Made by a program: the position numbers and the translations under genes
The notes under the pieces: model-generated
Told to the model about the DNA's origin: nothing
What the model saw: the letters and a program-made list of their open reading frames with translations, nothing else
The model's database searches: none
Assembly: GCA_002296285.1 (NCBI GenBank)
Contig: DBHX01000049.1
Coordinates: 1-53,256, forward strand
Origin: a bacterium UBP8_UBA817
GTDB taxonomy: Bacteria > Margulisbacteria > Marinamargulisbacteria > UBA817
Length of the DNA stretch: 53,256 nucleotides
Reading direction: 5' to 3'
Shown here: positions 36,606 to 46,033 of the stretch, in pieces
How positions within the stretch are numbered: position 1 is the first letter of the stretch
Layout: each line of letters opens with the position of its first letter

Positions 36606-36938
36606 ATGCAAATTACAGTTTTAAAATCAAAAATTTCCTACGCCACCATTACCCAAACAGAGCTCTATTATGTCGGCTCCATCACCATTGATGAAGACAT
36701 CATGGAGGCGGCAAATATTCGTGAGAATGAACGCGTTCAAGTGGTTAACTTAAACAATGGTGAACGCTTGGAAACCTATGTTATCAAAGGAAAACGAGGC
36801 TCAAAAACATTTGCACTAAATGGCCCAGCCGCTCGAAAAGGTTCCGTGGGTGATGAGGTGTTTATTTTAAGTTATGCCATGATTCATGACTCTGAGCACT
36901 TAGAGCCTAAGCTGATTGATAATCGGACAGATTCATAA
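36606..36938 (+). CDS. panD: Aspartate 1-decarboxylase precursor
   Basis: PanD makes beta-alanine for pantothenate. It is a pyruvoyl enzyme that cleaves itself between Gly24 and Ser25, and YVGSITID at 22-29 shows that site. Lys9 and the NGPAARKGSVGDEVFILSYA segment are the other family marks. No Shine-Dalgarno is visible before the ATG. The stop overlaps the lysA ATG by one base (TAATG). panB is three genes downstream; panC is not in the window. Confidence 0.96.
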   Translation: MQITVLKSKISYATITQTELYYVGSITIDEDIMEAANIRENERVQVVNLNNGERLETYVIKGKRGSKTFALNGPAARKGSVGDEVFILSYAMIHDSEHLEPKLIDNRTDS

Positions 36939-38224
36939 TGAACATACGCCCCATAACATTTCGTAAATCGGCCGATGATATTTTGATTGGAGGGTGCTCA
37001 CTCACCGACTTGGCCAAAGAATATGGAACCCCATTGTATGTTTTAGATGCAGCCACCATTCAACAAAACTGTCAAATTTTCACAAAGATTTTAACGGAGC
37101 ATTACCCCAATTTTTCCATTGCTTATGCATCAAAAGCTGGCTTAAATATTGGCATTGCCAATCTGATTGCGTTTGAAGGGATTGGCGCTGATGTTGTTTC
37201 TGGGGGAGAGTTATACACCGTATTAAAAAGTCAAATTGATCCAAAGAAAATTTATTTTCATGGCAATAACAAATCCATTGAAGAGTTGGAATTGGCAATT
37301 GCCAATCACATTCGATTGGTGGTGGATAATGCCTATGAAGTCGCACTTATTGAAACCATTGCGACTCGTCTTAATAAAAAAGCAAAAATGATGTTTCGGA
37401 TTAAACCTGGGATTGAAGCCCACACCCATGAATACATTAAAACGGGGCATATTGATTCAAAGTTTGGATTTGAATTCAATGACATTTTACCACTCATCAA
37501 AAAAATTCACGGGTCTGAATGGGGCGAATTTATTGGCATTCATGCGCATATTGGGTCTCAAATTTTTGATATGAATCCGTATTATGACCTTGTGAGTATT
37601 TTGGTTGGATTTATGGACACCATCTATTCAGAGTTTGGCATTGATATTCCCGAACTCAACTGTGGTGGTGGGTTTGGCATTAAGTATACTGAAAATGACC
37701 AAGCCCCTGACATTACCGACATTATTTTGGGCATGGCAACCGAATTAAAATTGCTCTGTGATGGCAAAAAAAGGCCACGACCAAAGCTTGTTTTTGAACC
37801 CGGGCGCTCCATCATTGCAAATGCCGGAGTCACCATCTATACAGCAGGAACAAGCAAACCCATTTCCGATGGGCAGCAATATCTATTTATTGATGGTGGC
37901 ATGGCGGATAATCCACGCCCCATGATGTACCAATCTGAATATACCTTTGATGTGGTATCACCAAGCACCACGGATCAAGCCCGATACACCATTGCTGGTA
38001 AATTCTGTGAATCTGGGGATATTTTAGCTAAAAATATTGTATTACCGATCGTGAAACCATCTGAACATATTGTGGTTTATGGCACGGGTGCTTATAATTA
38101 TTCCATGGCATCCAATTACAATCGTTTTTGCAAACCGGCCATGATTTTGGTCAACAATAACGTCGCATCGCTTTTGATTAAACGTGAAACTTATGAGGAT
38201 ATCATTCGATATGATGCCCTGTGA
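36938..38224 (+). CDS. lysA: Diaminopimelate decarboxylase
   Basis: Fold-III PLP enzyme that makes lysine from meso-diaminopimelate. The 428 residues carry Lys66 in AYASKAGL for PLP, GADVVSGGELYTVL, HAHIGSQI, LNCGGGFGIKY, FEPGRSIIANAG and KFCESGDILAKN with the substrate-binding Cys. The presence of diaminopimelate agrees with the DNxR-type MurE. The end overlaps cdaA by 4 nt (GTGA). Confidence 0.96.
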   Translation: MNIRPITFRKSADDILIGGCSLTDLAKEYGTPLYVLDAATIQQNCQIFTKILTEHYPNFSIAYASKAGLNIGIANLIAFEGIGADVVSGGELYTVLKSQIDPKKIYFHGNNKSIEELELAIANHIRLVVDNAYEVALIETIATRLNKKAKMMFRIKPGIEAHTHEYIKTGHIDSKFGFEFNDILPLIKKIHGSEWGEFIGIHAHIGSQIFDMNPYYDLVSILVGFMDTIYSEFGIDIPELNCGGGFGIKYTENDQAPDITDIILGMATELKLLCDGKKRPRPKLVFEPGRSIIANAGVTIYTAGTSKPISDGQQYLFIDGGMADNPRPMMYQSEYTFDVVSPSTTDQARYTIAGKFCESGDILAKNIVLPIVKPSEHIVVYGTGAYNYSMASNYNRFCKPAMILVNNNVASLLIKRETYEDIIRYDAL

Positions 38225-38985
38225 TTAATGAGTCGTCCATTACATTATTAGCCATTATTGATGCCGTCTTCATAATGGCGGCACTCTATACCTTCTTTTT
38301 GATTTTAAGACGAACTCAAATTCAAAATATCACATCAATTATTATGATGTTCATTGGCAGTTATTCCATTAGTAAAATGGTTGGCCTCACCATGTTCGCC
38401 TGGTTTATTGAGCGATTTTTTGTGGTATTCATTGTATTCATCCTTATTATTTTTCAAAATGAAATTCGACGTGCCTCTGAAAAAATTCGACGCGGAAAAC
38501 TTTTCTTTTCATCCAAAACCAAAGCAGCAAAGCAACCATTGCTCATTAAACGAATTCTTCAAAGCGTTGAATTCTTGTCTAAAAACAAGATTGGGGCACT
38601 CATCGTACTTGAACAAGATTCCCCGTTGGATGAATATACCGAATCTGGCATTGGCATTTATGCGGATTTAACATCAGAACTCATTTGTTCATTGTTTTGG
38701 CCTGGCTCCCCTACCCACGATGGAGCGATTATTATACGCGGCAATGAAATTATCACGGCCGGATGCTTATTGCCCCTTACAAATTCTCGCATGCCTGATA
38801 AACGATTGGGAACCCGACATATGTCGGCCATTGGCATTAGTGAAGAGACCGATGCCATGGTCATTGTTGTTTCAGAAGAAACAGGCACCATCTCTGTGGC
38901 TGAAGAAGGAAATTTAACCCGCTTTTTAAATCGAGAGGCGCTTGAAACTCGGTTATTTAACCTGTTTAAGGAAACCCCCAAATGA
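38221..38985 (+). CDS. cdaA: Diadenylate cyclase (CdaA type)
   Basis: Makes the second messenger c-di-AMP from two ATP at the membrane. Membrane helices at about 8-28, 38-55 and 58-80 are followed by the DAC domain: THDGAII (165-171, the DGA motif) and GTRHMSAIGISEETDA (197-212). The second motif is normally GTRHRAA, so the Arg of the RHR triad is Met201 here. Start is GTG 38221 overlapping the lysA stop. The usual partners ybbR/cdaR and glmM do not follow; panB does, with a 4-nt overlap. No c-di-AMP phosphodiesterase is in the window. Confidence 0.92.
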   Translation: MINESSITLLAIIDAVFIMAALYTFFLILRRTQIQNITSIIMMFIGSYSISKMVGLTMFAWFIERFFVVFIVFILIIFQNEIRRASEKIRRGKLFFSSKTKAAKQPLLIKRILQSVEFLSKNKIGALIVLEQDSPLDEYTESGIGIYADLTSELICSLFWPGSPTHDGAIIIRGNEIITAGCLLPLTNSRMPDKRLGTRHMSAIGISEETDAMVIVVSEETGTISVAEEGNLTRFLNREALETRLFNLFKETPK

Positions 38986-39776
38986 CAATTTCAGACTGGA
39001 AAAAGAAATATGCCAATGGCATTCCCATTACGTTGTTGGCCGCCCATGATGCCACATTTGCTCAAATCATCGAAGACGTGGGCATTGACGGTATATTGGT
39101 GGGGGATTCATTAAGGCACACATTTTTTGGAGACTCCACCACCGTTACCATGACTTTAGACCACATGATTTACCACACACAAGCCGTCAAAAATGGGGCA
39201 AAAAACACGTTAATTATTGCCGATATGCCGTTTATGACATACAATATCTCAGTGGAAGAGACCTTACGGAATGCAGCAAAATTGATTCAAGCCGGCGCTC
39301 AGGCCGTCAAATGCGAAGTTCGGGACATTCATTTACCAACCATCGATCGATTGGTGCAAGAAGGCATTCCGGTTATGGGCCATATTGGGCTTCAACCCCA
39401 ATACATTCATGAGACGGGGGGCTATGTCCTAAAAGGAACCTCGGATGTTGAGCAAAAAGAACTCATGCATTTGGCCAAATCACTGTCCGATATTGGTGCA
39501 TTTTCTGTTGTTTTAGAAAAAGTACCCATTGGCGTGACGAAACAAATTACTGAAGCGATACCAATGCTCACCATTGGAATTGGGGCGGGCCCCTATTGTT
39601 CTGGACAGGTCTTGGTGACCAATGACGCATTGGGATTCACGCCTAATTTTTCACCCAAGTTTTTAAAGAAATACCTCAACGGGCGACAGCTCATGGTGGA
39701 GGCTCTTAAGGAATATAAAACTGAAGTAGAAACCGGCCAATTCCCCACAGAATCGCATGGATATACGGGAAAATGA
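38982..39776 (+). CDS. panB: 3-methyl-2-oxobutanoate hydroxymethyltransferase
   Basis: First committed step of pantothenate synthesis: ketopantoate from ketoisovalerate. The 264 residues show LLAAHDATFAQIIEDVGID, ILVGDSLRHTFFG (metal-binding Asp), MPFMTYN, KCEVRD, PVMGHIGLQPQ and TIGIGAGPYCSGQVLV. It overlaps both cdaA and cysS by 4 nt. Confidence 0.97.
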   Translation: MTISDWKKKYANGIPITLLAAHDATFAQIIEDVGIDGILVGDSLRHTFFGDSTTVTMTLDHMIYHTQAVKNGAKNTLIIADMPFMTYNISVEETLRNAAKLIQAGAQAVKCEVRDIHLPTIDRLVQEGIPVMGHIGLQPQYIHETGGYVLKGTSDVEQKELMHLAKSLSDIGAFSVVLEKVPIGVTKQITEAIPMLTIGIGAGPYCSGQVLVTNDALGFTPNFSPKFLKKYLNGRQLMVEALKEYKTEVETGQFPTESHGYTGK

Positions 39777-41107
39777 AACTTTACAATACCCTCACTAAAT
39801 CGGTTGCCCCTTTTGAACCCATCGACGCCCCAAATGTGTCCATGTATGTGTGCGGTGTTACGGTGTATGATTATTGCCATATGGGCCATGCCCGTGCTTA
39901 CGTTGCGTTTGATCTATTAAAACGTGTATTGACTCATGCTGGATATACAGTTCATCATGTTCAAAACTTCACTGATATTGATGACAAAATTATTGAACGG
40001 GCCAATCAAAACAATGAAAATGTATCCGCGCTTACTGAACGATTCATTGCGGCTTACTTTGACGATATGAAATCGCTGAATATTTTGGATGCCAATCACT
40101 ACCCCAAAGCGACCGAACATATTGATTCGATGATTCAGTTAATTTCATCACTCATTGATAACGGGTCCGCTTATAACATTAATGGCAGTGTGTATTTTCG
40201 TATTGATTCATGCTCCAGCTATGGTGAACTATCTAAAAAAGATGTAAATGATCTGCAAAGTGGGGCCAGGGTTCAAGTGGAGGATCAAAAAGAATCCTCC
40301 CTTGATTTTGTGCTATGGAAACCATCAAAAGACAATGAACCCCGCTGGGAGTCTCCATGGGGGCCCGGTCGCCCGGGTTGGCACACCGAATGCGTGGCCA
40401 TGGTCGAACAGTTAATGGGGCCACATATTGATATTCATGGTGGGGGCGCCGATTTGCAATTTCCGCATCATGAAAATGAACTGGCTCAAGCCAAGTGTGC
40501 TTATCATACCCCATTTGCTAATGTGTGGGTGCATAATGGGTTTGTTAATGTGAACAACGAAAAAATGTCCAAATCATTGGGCAACTTTTTTACACTTCGA
40601 GATGTGTTAAAAAAATACGATGCCGATGTCCTGAGGTTTTTCTTAATGCGCACCCATTACCGAGCACCGCTCAATTATTCAACCGAAACCTTGGAAGATG
40701 CTAAATCAGCCTATCAAAAGCTAACATCCATTTTTGATATTGTCCCCGATGCCCCAATTCCTCCCCATCTTGAATCCATGTTTAATGAAAAAAAAGAGTT
40801 GTTTTGGAAAGCCTTAATGAATGACTTAAACATTTCAGAGGCTTTAGCGCAATTGTTTGAATTGCATGGCATGATTCATGAGCATCAATGTGGCATCAAG
40901 CTTTTGAAAGAATTGGGCGGGTCCATTGGTTTATTTTATAAAGATAAATCAGACATTCCCCAAGATATTCAGTCCATGGCCCAAGCCCGTTGGGATGCGA
41001 AGAAAGCCAAGGACTTTCAATCTGCGGATGCCCTTCGATCCGACATTGAAGCGGCTGGTTATTTGGTGGAAGACACCCCAGAGGGTTTCCGGGTTCGCGC
41101 TCAATAA
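39773..41107 (+). CDS. cysS: Cysteinyl-tRNA synthetase
   Basis: Class I synthetase for tRNA-Cys. VCGVTVYDYCHMGHARAY holds the first zinc Cys and the HIGH motif. GWHTECVAM and QFPHHENELAQ hold the other zinc ligands, and NEKMSKSLGNFFTLR is the KMSKS loop. The 444 residues end with the short DALR-like helical part (ADALRSDIEAAGYLVEDTPE). It is the last of the overlapping chain from valS; 54 bases follow before the NDH-2 fusion. Confidence 0.98.
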   Translation: MKLYNTLTKSVAPFEPIDAPNVSMYVCGVTVYDYCHMGHARAYVAFDLLKRVLTHAGYTVHHVQNFTDIDDKIIERANQNNENVSALTERFIAAYFDDMKSLNILDANHYPKATEHIDSMIQLISSLIDNGSAYNINGSVYFRIDSCSSYGELSKKDVNDLQSGARVQVEDQKESSLDFVLWKPSKDNEPRWESPWGPGRPGWHTECVAMVEQLMGPHIDIHGGGADLQFPHHENELAQAKCAYHTPFANVWVHNGFVNVNNEKMSKSLGNFFTLRDVLKKYDADVLRFFLMRTHYRAPLNYSTETLEDAKSAYQKLTSIFDIVPDAPIPPHLESMFNEKKELFWKALMNDLNISEALAQLFELHGMIHEHQCGIKLLKELGGSIGLFYKDKSDIPQDIQSMAQARWDAKKAKDFQSADALRSDIEAAGYLVEDTPEGFRVRAQ

Positions 41108-41161
41108 AAATCAACTCACTTTACACTTAAGTTTTTTCAACTTTTCATCGATAAGTCACCC

Positions 41162-43624
41162 ATGACTAAAGTTTTAATTTTAGGTGGTGGGTTTTCTGGG
41201 GTCGGGGTTGCCCAACAACTTGAAAAATTTATCACCAAAAAAAACAACCTTGAAATTGCCATGGTCAGCGATAATAATTACTTCATGTTTCAACCCATGT
41301 TGCCAGGGGTTGCGGCTGGAACCATTGAAGCAAGCCACATTGTAAACCCCATTCGTCGTTTATGTAAAAAAATATCGTTCCACCGGGCCAGTGTGGATGA
41401 AATTGATATTGAAAATAAAAAAGTTAAAATTGTTGAAAAAGACATTACCCGCCAACACTGGTTGGAATTTGATCATTTGGTGATTGCCATGGGCCTTTCC
41501 ACCGATATGACGCGTGTTCCCGGCATGAGTGAACATTCCCTCCCCATGCGAACCTTGGGTGATGCCATTTTTTTACGAAATGAAATCATTAATAAACTGG
41601 AAATGGCATCCGTAGAAACAAATCCTGATGTTAAAAAACGGTTGCTATCTTTTGTGTTTGTTGGTGGGGGATTTAGTGGTGTTGAAACCATGGGAGAAGT
41701 GGGCGACATGATTAAAAGCGCACTGAAAAATTACCCTTCCATTCAAAAAGATGATGTCCGGTTGGTATTGATTCACTCTCGGGAACGTATTCTGTTGGAA
41801 TTGGGTGAAAAAATTGCCTTGTTTGCACAAAAAAAGTTACTTCAACGAGGCATGGAGCTGCGCTTAAATTCACGGGTTCAAGAAGTATCTCCAGAAGAAG
41901 TCATTTTATCCAACGATGAAGTGATACCATCACGAACCGTTGTCTGCACCACAGGAAATGCCCCGCATAAAGTATTAACTACTTTGGATTTCATTAATGA
42001 TCGTGGGCGCTTGGATACCGATGAACATTTTCGAGTGGTTGTAAAAGATGCGTCTGGGAAAGTCACCAAAACATTTGATCATATCTGGGCCCTAGGAGAT
42101 TGTGCATTAACCCCAAACTTAAAGGAAATCAAACAGAACCCCGAGGCAACATGCCCCCCAACGGCTCAATTTGCCGTGCGCATGGCCCCAGTTTTAGCTA
42201 GAAATATTCACGCGACAATGACTAGAAAAAAATTAAAATCATTTGCATTTAAAGAACTCGGTCAAATGGCCGTAATTGGGCATTTATGTGGCATTGCCGA
42301 GGTGGTTGGAATACGGTTTAGCGGCGTTCTCGCATTTTTTATGTGGCGGGCCATTTATTGGGCCAAACTACCTGGCATTTATTGCAAGTTTCGAGTTTTA
42401 TTTGATTGGATTATTCATGCCTTTTTTCCTGTCGATATTACCCAATTGGATGTGTATCGCACAGAAAAAGTGGATCGATCACACTATCAAAAAGGCAGCT
42501 TTGTATTTAAAGAAGGTGATATTGCCGACTATTTCTATGTTATTGAAGAAGGTCAAGTTGAAATCGTTAAACACAATCCAGATGGCACCGATACCATCTT
42601 AGCTGTTTTAAAGGAAGGCGACAGTTTTGGCGAAATGGGACTCATGCAAAAAGCCCCTCGCTCGGCATCCGTTCGTTGCATCACACCCGTTGGATTATTG
42701 AAGGTAAGTCGTGAAGATTTTAAGGCACTAACAGGGTCTTATTCCTCGCTGCGTGATCAATTGGAAACACGGGTTAGTGAAATCAAAGAAAGCAATGCTG
42801 AGCATGTCGGGGTTGTTGATGAAATGTTGGACCCTTTGGCCTCGGAATCCGAAAAAGATTCTGAAAATAGTGCCTCCAAGACCGACCATACACCCACCGA
42901 TGTTTCCAATGAGCAAACAATGGAAGATCCCCCCCCCAGTTTTTCTGAAGCCTTTGAGAACGAGCTTAAACAAGAATCCCAAGAAGCATTGGAAAAAATT
43001 GAGCAAGAACTTGAAAAAAAATTATACAAAGAACCGTCCAATCCATTGTATTTAAAGCAATATGCTGAACTTCAAAACCATCTTGGCTATATTGAAAACT
43101 CACTCACACTGTATTACCAATACCTTGCCATGAGTCCAAATGATCCTGCGGTAATGGCCAGAGTCGGCGACATGCATCGTCGGTTAAATCAGTTTGATAA
43201 GTGCATTGATATTTTAAAGAAAGCCTACATTCTTGACCCACATAACCAATTTATTATTTCCAATCTTGCGAGTGCTTATCGCTCTAAAAAGCAATACAAA
43301 AAAGCGGAAGAACTTCTGAGAAAGGGGTTAAAATTTAATCCTGAAAACTCAAATATCTTAATTTTACTCGCCCAATGCCACAATAAACAAAATGAACCTG
43401 AAAAAGGGGAAGAAACGATACGAAAACAATTATTTATAACCCCCAATCATGTCCCATCACTCATTGTGCTCACAGAGTCCCTACTCCTGCAATCTCGTCA
43501 TATTGATGCGGAAGCCTTTTTGAATCAAGCCGATCAATTGGATACAGAAAAAAAACACAAACGAACCATCAATAAATTACGTCACATTATTCAAAAAAGT
43601 TACAATCAGAATTTGATCATTTAA
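41162..43624 (+). CDS. Type II NADH dehydrogenase fused to a cyclic-nucleotide-binding domain and TPR repeats
   Basis: An 820-residue three-part protein. Residues 1-430 are NDH-2: FAD loop GGGFSGVG (8-15), NAD loop VGGGFSGVE (167-175), ALGDCA (310-315) and the amphipathic C-terminal segment (AIYWAKLPGIYCKFRVLFDW) that seats the enzyme on the membrane. It passes electrons from NADH to quinone without proton pumping. Residues 440-535 are a cNMP-binding domain with the phosphate cassette FGEMGLMQKAPRSASV (489-504, Glu491 and Arg500 as in cAMP binders). A disordered acidic linker follows (about 540-615), then TPR repeats (625-790). NDH-2 with a cNMP domain exists; the TPR addition is unusual as far as I know. 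Confidence 0.9.
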   Translation: MTKVLILGGGFSGVGVAQQLEKFITKKNNLEIAMVSDNNYFMFQPMLPGVAAGTIEASHIVNPIRRLCKKISFHRASVDEIDIENKKVKIVEKDITRQHWLEFDHLVIAMGLSTDMTRVPGMSEHSLPMRTLGDAIFLRNEIINKLEMASVETNPDVKKRLLSFVFVGGGFSGVETMGEVGDMIKSALKNYPSIQKDDVRLVLIHSRERILLELGEKIALFAQKKLLQRGMELRLNSRVQEVSPEEVILSNDEVIPSRTVVCTTGNAPHKVLTTLDFINDRGRLDTDEHFRVVVKDASGKVTKTFDHIWALGDCALTPNLKEIKQNPEATCPPTAQFAVRMAPVLARNIHATMTRKKLKSFAFKELGQMAVIGHLCGIAEVVGIRFSGVLAFFMWRAIYWAKLPGIYCKFRVLFDWIIHAFFPVDITQLDVYRTEKVDRSHYQKGSFVFKEGDIADYFYVIEEGQVEIVKHNPDGTDTILAVLKEGDSFGEMGLMQKAPRSASVRCITPVGLLKVSREDFKALTGSYSSLRDQLETRVSEIKESNAEHVGVVDEMLDPLASESEKDSENSASKTDHTPTDVSNEQTMEDPPPSFSEAFENELKQESQEALEKIEQELEKKLYKEPSNPLYLKQYAELQNHLGYIENSLTLYYQYLAMSPNDPAVMARVGDMHRRLNQFDKCIDILKKAYILDPHNQFIISNLASAYRSKKQYKKAEELLRKGLKFNPENSNILILLAQCHNKQNEPEKGEETIRKQLFITPNHVPSLIVLTESLLLQSRHIDAEAFLNQADQLDTEKKHKRTINKLRHIIQKSYNQNLII
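42929..42937 (+). repeat. Poly-C tract in the NDH-2 fusion linker
   Basis: Nine C code for the Pro-Pro-Pro of the acidic linker (about residues 590-592). A one-base slip would truncate the protein before its TPR part, leaving NDH-2 and the cNMP domain intact. Confidence 0.9.
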
Positions 43625-43780
43625 CCTTGATCAATGATTCCCGCCCCCTAGTTATGGAACATTTGACTCATTTTTTATCTTCTCATTCATAATTATCGCC
43701 AATATTTAGCATCTTTATTCTAATTTATGACATTTTTATATGTCTTGGTCATTACTGATTAAAACTTCGTTACGAACTCA

Positions 43781-43809
43781 TTGACAAGTTTTGGGTGAAT
43801 TCATATACT
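43781..43809 (+). promoter_or_regulatory. Consensus sigma-70-type promoter of the rpmF-fab operon
   Basis: TTGACA (43781-43786), a 17-nt spacer and TATACT (43804-43809) lie 35 bases before the rpmF ATG, with AGAAGGAG in the leader. It is the best promoter match in the window, at the head of a long operon after a 220-nt gap without genes. Confidence 0.8.
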
Positions 43810-43844
43810 TAATTAACAATTATTATTAGAAGGAGTCTATTCGA

Positions 43845-44045
43845 ATGGCAGTCCCAAAGAAAAGACGTTCAAAATCAAGAAAACGTACACATCGATCATT
43901 ATGGAAAATTTCTATACCCACCATGGTTAAATGTCCCCAATGTGGGGAATTAAGTGTTGCTCACAGAGCTTGCACATCATGCGGTTATTATAAGGGTGTT
44001 CCAGTTATCCAAATCAAACAAAAAGTAGAGAAAAAAGAAGGATAA
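43845..44045 (+). CDS. rpmF: Ribosomal protein L32
   Basis: A 66-residue basic protein of the large subunit. MAVPKKRRSKSRKRTHRS is the family start, and Cys30, Cys33, Cys43 and Cys46 form a zinc ribbon (CPQCGE, CTSCG), so this is the zinc-containing form. It heads the phospholipid/fatty-acid operon, the rpmF-plsX order common to many bacteria. Confidence 0.98.
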   Translation: MAVPKKRRSKSRKRTHRSLWKISIPTMVKCPQCGELSVAHRACTSCGYYKGVPVIQIKQKVEKKEG

Positions 44046-44051
44046 ATTCCT

Positions 44052-45050
44052 TTGATTAAAATCGTTCTCGATGCCATGGGTGGAGACAATGCCCCTGCCG
44101 AAATTATTAATGGTGCTTTATATGCTGTTAATCATTTTGATGTGGCCATAATTCTGGTTGGTGACGAATATATTATTCGCACATTTAATGTCGATCACCC
44201 CAATATTTCGATCATTCATGCTAGTCAATCCATTGATATGGATGAATCACCATTGCAAGCATTTAAAAAGAAAAAAGACTCTTCCATTCATGTTGGCCTA
44301 ACATTGGTAAAAGAAGGTAAGGCCGATGCATTTCTATCGGCTGGCAATACAGGTGCCGTTATGTCATGTTCATTATTTATACTTGGAAGAATTCCTGGTG
44401 TTGACCGCCCAGCATTGGCTTCTGTGATTCCCACAAAAAAAGGGCGTGCACTAATGCTTGATATGGGCTCTAATGTAGATAGCAAGCCCATTCACTTGGA
44501 GCAATACGCCATGATGGGGCACTTTTTTTCATCCCAAGTATTGCACGTTGATCAACCAAAAGTTGGGTTAATTAATATTGGGGAAGAAGAAGAAAAAGGC
44601 AATCAGTTAACTCAAGAAACCTATGAGAGTTTAAAGGGGAACACGGCCATTAATTTTATTGGAAATTTGGAAGGCAAAGATATTTTATACCACAAAGCCG
44701 ATGTTATTGTGTGTGATGGTTTTGTTGGAAACACACTATTAAAGTTTGGTGAAGGTTTGGTTGATTTTATTATGAGTGAAATCAAAAATGGCATTTTAAG
44801 TTCATCCCCGCTGGCCAAGCTTGGGGGCGTTTTACTAAAGCCTGTTTTTAAATCCATTAAAAAACGAATTGATTATGAGGAATATGGCGGAGCCCCCCTT
44901 CTTGGGGTCAATGGGGTTTCTTTGGTTGCGCATGGAAAATCAAAACAAAAAGCCATTGTAAGCGCCATTCGAACGGCCATTGAATCGGTTGAAAGCAATA
45001 TGATTGATAAAATTTCCACCGCTTTTCAGCGAGAATATGCCAATCAATAA
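44052..45050 (+). CDS. plsX: Phosphate acyltransferase
   Basis: PlsX makes acyl-phosphate from acyl-ACP for phospholipid synthesis. The 332 residues show IVLDAMGGDNAPAEI at the start, FLSAGNTGAVMS, RPALASVIP, LMLDMGSNVD, GLINIGEEEEKGNQ and VCDGFVGNTLLKFGEG. Start codon is TTG at 44052, six bases after rpmF. The end overlaps fabH by 14 nt. Confidence 0.97.
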   Translation: MIKIVLDAMGGDNAPAEIINGALYAVNHFDVAIILVGDEYIIRTFNVDHPNISIIHASQSIDMDESPLQAFKKKKDSSIHVGLTLVKEGKADAFLSAGNTGAVMSCSLFILGRIPGVDRPALASVIPTKKGRALMLDMGSNVDSKPIHLEQYAMMGHFFSSQVLHVDQPKVGLINIGEEEEKGNQLTQETYESLKGNTAINFIGNLEGKDILYHKADVIVCDGFVGNTLLKFGEGLVDFIMSEIKNGILSSSPLAKLGGVLLKPVFKSIKKRIDYEEYGGAPLLGVNGVSLVAHGKSKQKAIVSAIRTAIESVESNMIDKISTAFQREYANQ

Positions 45051-46029
45051 TCCCATCGGAATTCTATCGGTTGGGCATTATTTGCCAGACACCATCATTG
45101 ATAACCACCATTTTGTGGATCGCGGAATGGATACCAGTTCTGAATGGATCGAAACCAGAAGTGGGATTAAAACCCGTCATATTGTTTCTGAGAATCAGTC
45201 CACCAGTGATTTGGCGGCATTGGCAGGGACATCGGCAATCAATCATGGGGCAGTGGATGCCTCCGTCCTTGATTTCATTATTGTGGCTACGGCCACCCCT
45301 GATCATCAGGGATTTCCGTCAACAGCTTGTTTGGTTCAAGAAAAACTGGGATTAACAAATATTGAATGCTTTGATGTTACCGCAGCATGCAGTGGGTTTG
45401 CCTATGCATTAAGTATCGCATATGCAAAAATTACGGCAGGGATTGGGTCTCATGGATTGGTTATTGGGGCTGAAACCTTAAGTCGATTGGTGGATTGGTC
45501 TGATCGGCGCAGCGCTATTTTATTTGGGGATGGGGCTGGGGCTGCCATTGTTGGACCGGTGGAAACCGGTGGGTTTTTGGGATTTGACCAAGGAGCTTCA
45601 GGTCATGCGGCTGGCATTTTAAGCTGCATCCATCAATCCAATACTGAACGTTTTAATGGCACCCATCAAACCGATCATATTCCAATCATTCATATGGATG
45701 GCCAAGCTGTTTTTAAACAAGGTGTTCAAGTGGTTGTCGAATCGTTAAATCAGCTATTTTCCAAGCAATCGATTCACGCCAGTGATGTGGATTATGTGAT
45801 TTGTCATCAAGCCAATATTCGTATTTTAGAATCTGTTTCAAAAAAAATTGGGGTTCCTTTTGAAAAGTTTTTAACAAATATTGATCGCGTTGGTAACACA
45901 TCGGCGGCATCCATCCCATTGGTGCTTTCGCAATATCATCACGATCAGTTTTCTAAAGGAGATATTATTTGTTTGGTCGGTTTTGGGGCTGGGTTTACTT
46001 GGTCCAGTATTTTGTTAGAATGGAGTTAA
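45037..46029 (+). CDS. fabH: 3-oxoacyl-ACP synthase III
   Basis: FabH condenses acetyl-CoA with malonyl-ACP to start each fatty acid. The catalytic triad is visible: Cys118 in VTAACSGFAYAL, His in ICHQANIRI and Asn in DRVGNTSAAS. ATG 45037 begins MPINNPIGILSVGHYLPD, matching family starts; the TTG at 45004 would add 11 unlike residues. It gives 330 residues. Confidence 0.97.
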   Translation: MPINNPIGILSVGHYLPDTIIDNHHFVDRGMDTSSEWIETRSGIKTRHIVSENQSTSDLAALAGTSAINHGAVDASVLDFIIVATATPDHQGFPSTACLVQEKLGLTNIECFDVTAACSGFAYALSIAYAKITAGIGSHGLVIGAETLSRLVDWSDRRSAILFGDGAGAAIVGPVETGGFLGFDQGASGHAAGILSCIHQSNTERFNGTHQTDHIPIIHMDGQAVFKQGVQVVVESLNQLFSKQSIHASDVDYVICHQANIRILESVSKKIGVPFEKFLTNIDRVGNTSAASIPLVLSQYHHDQFSKGDIICLVGFGAGFTWSSILLEWS

Positions 46030-46033
46030 TATT

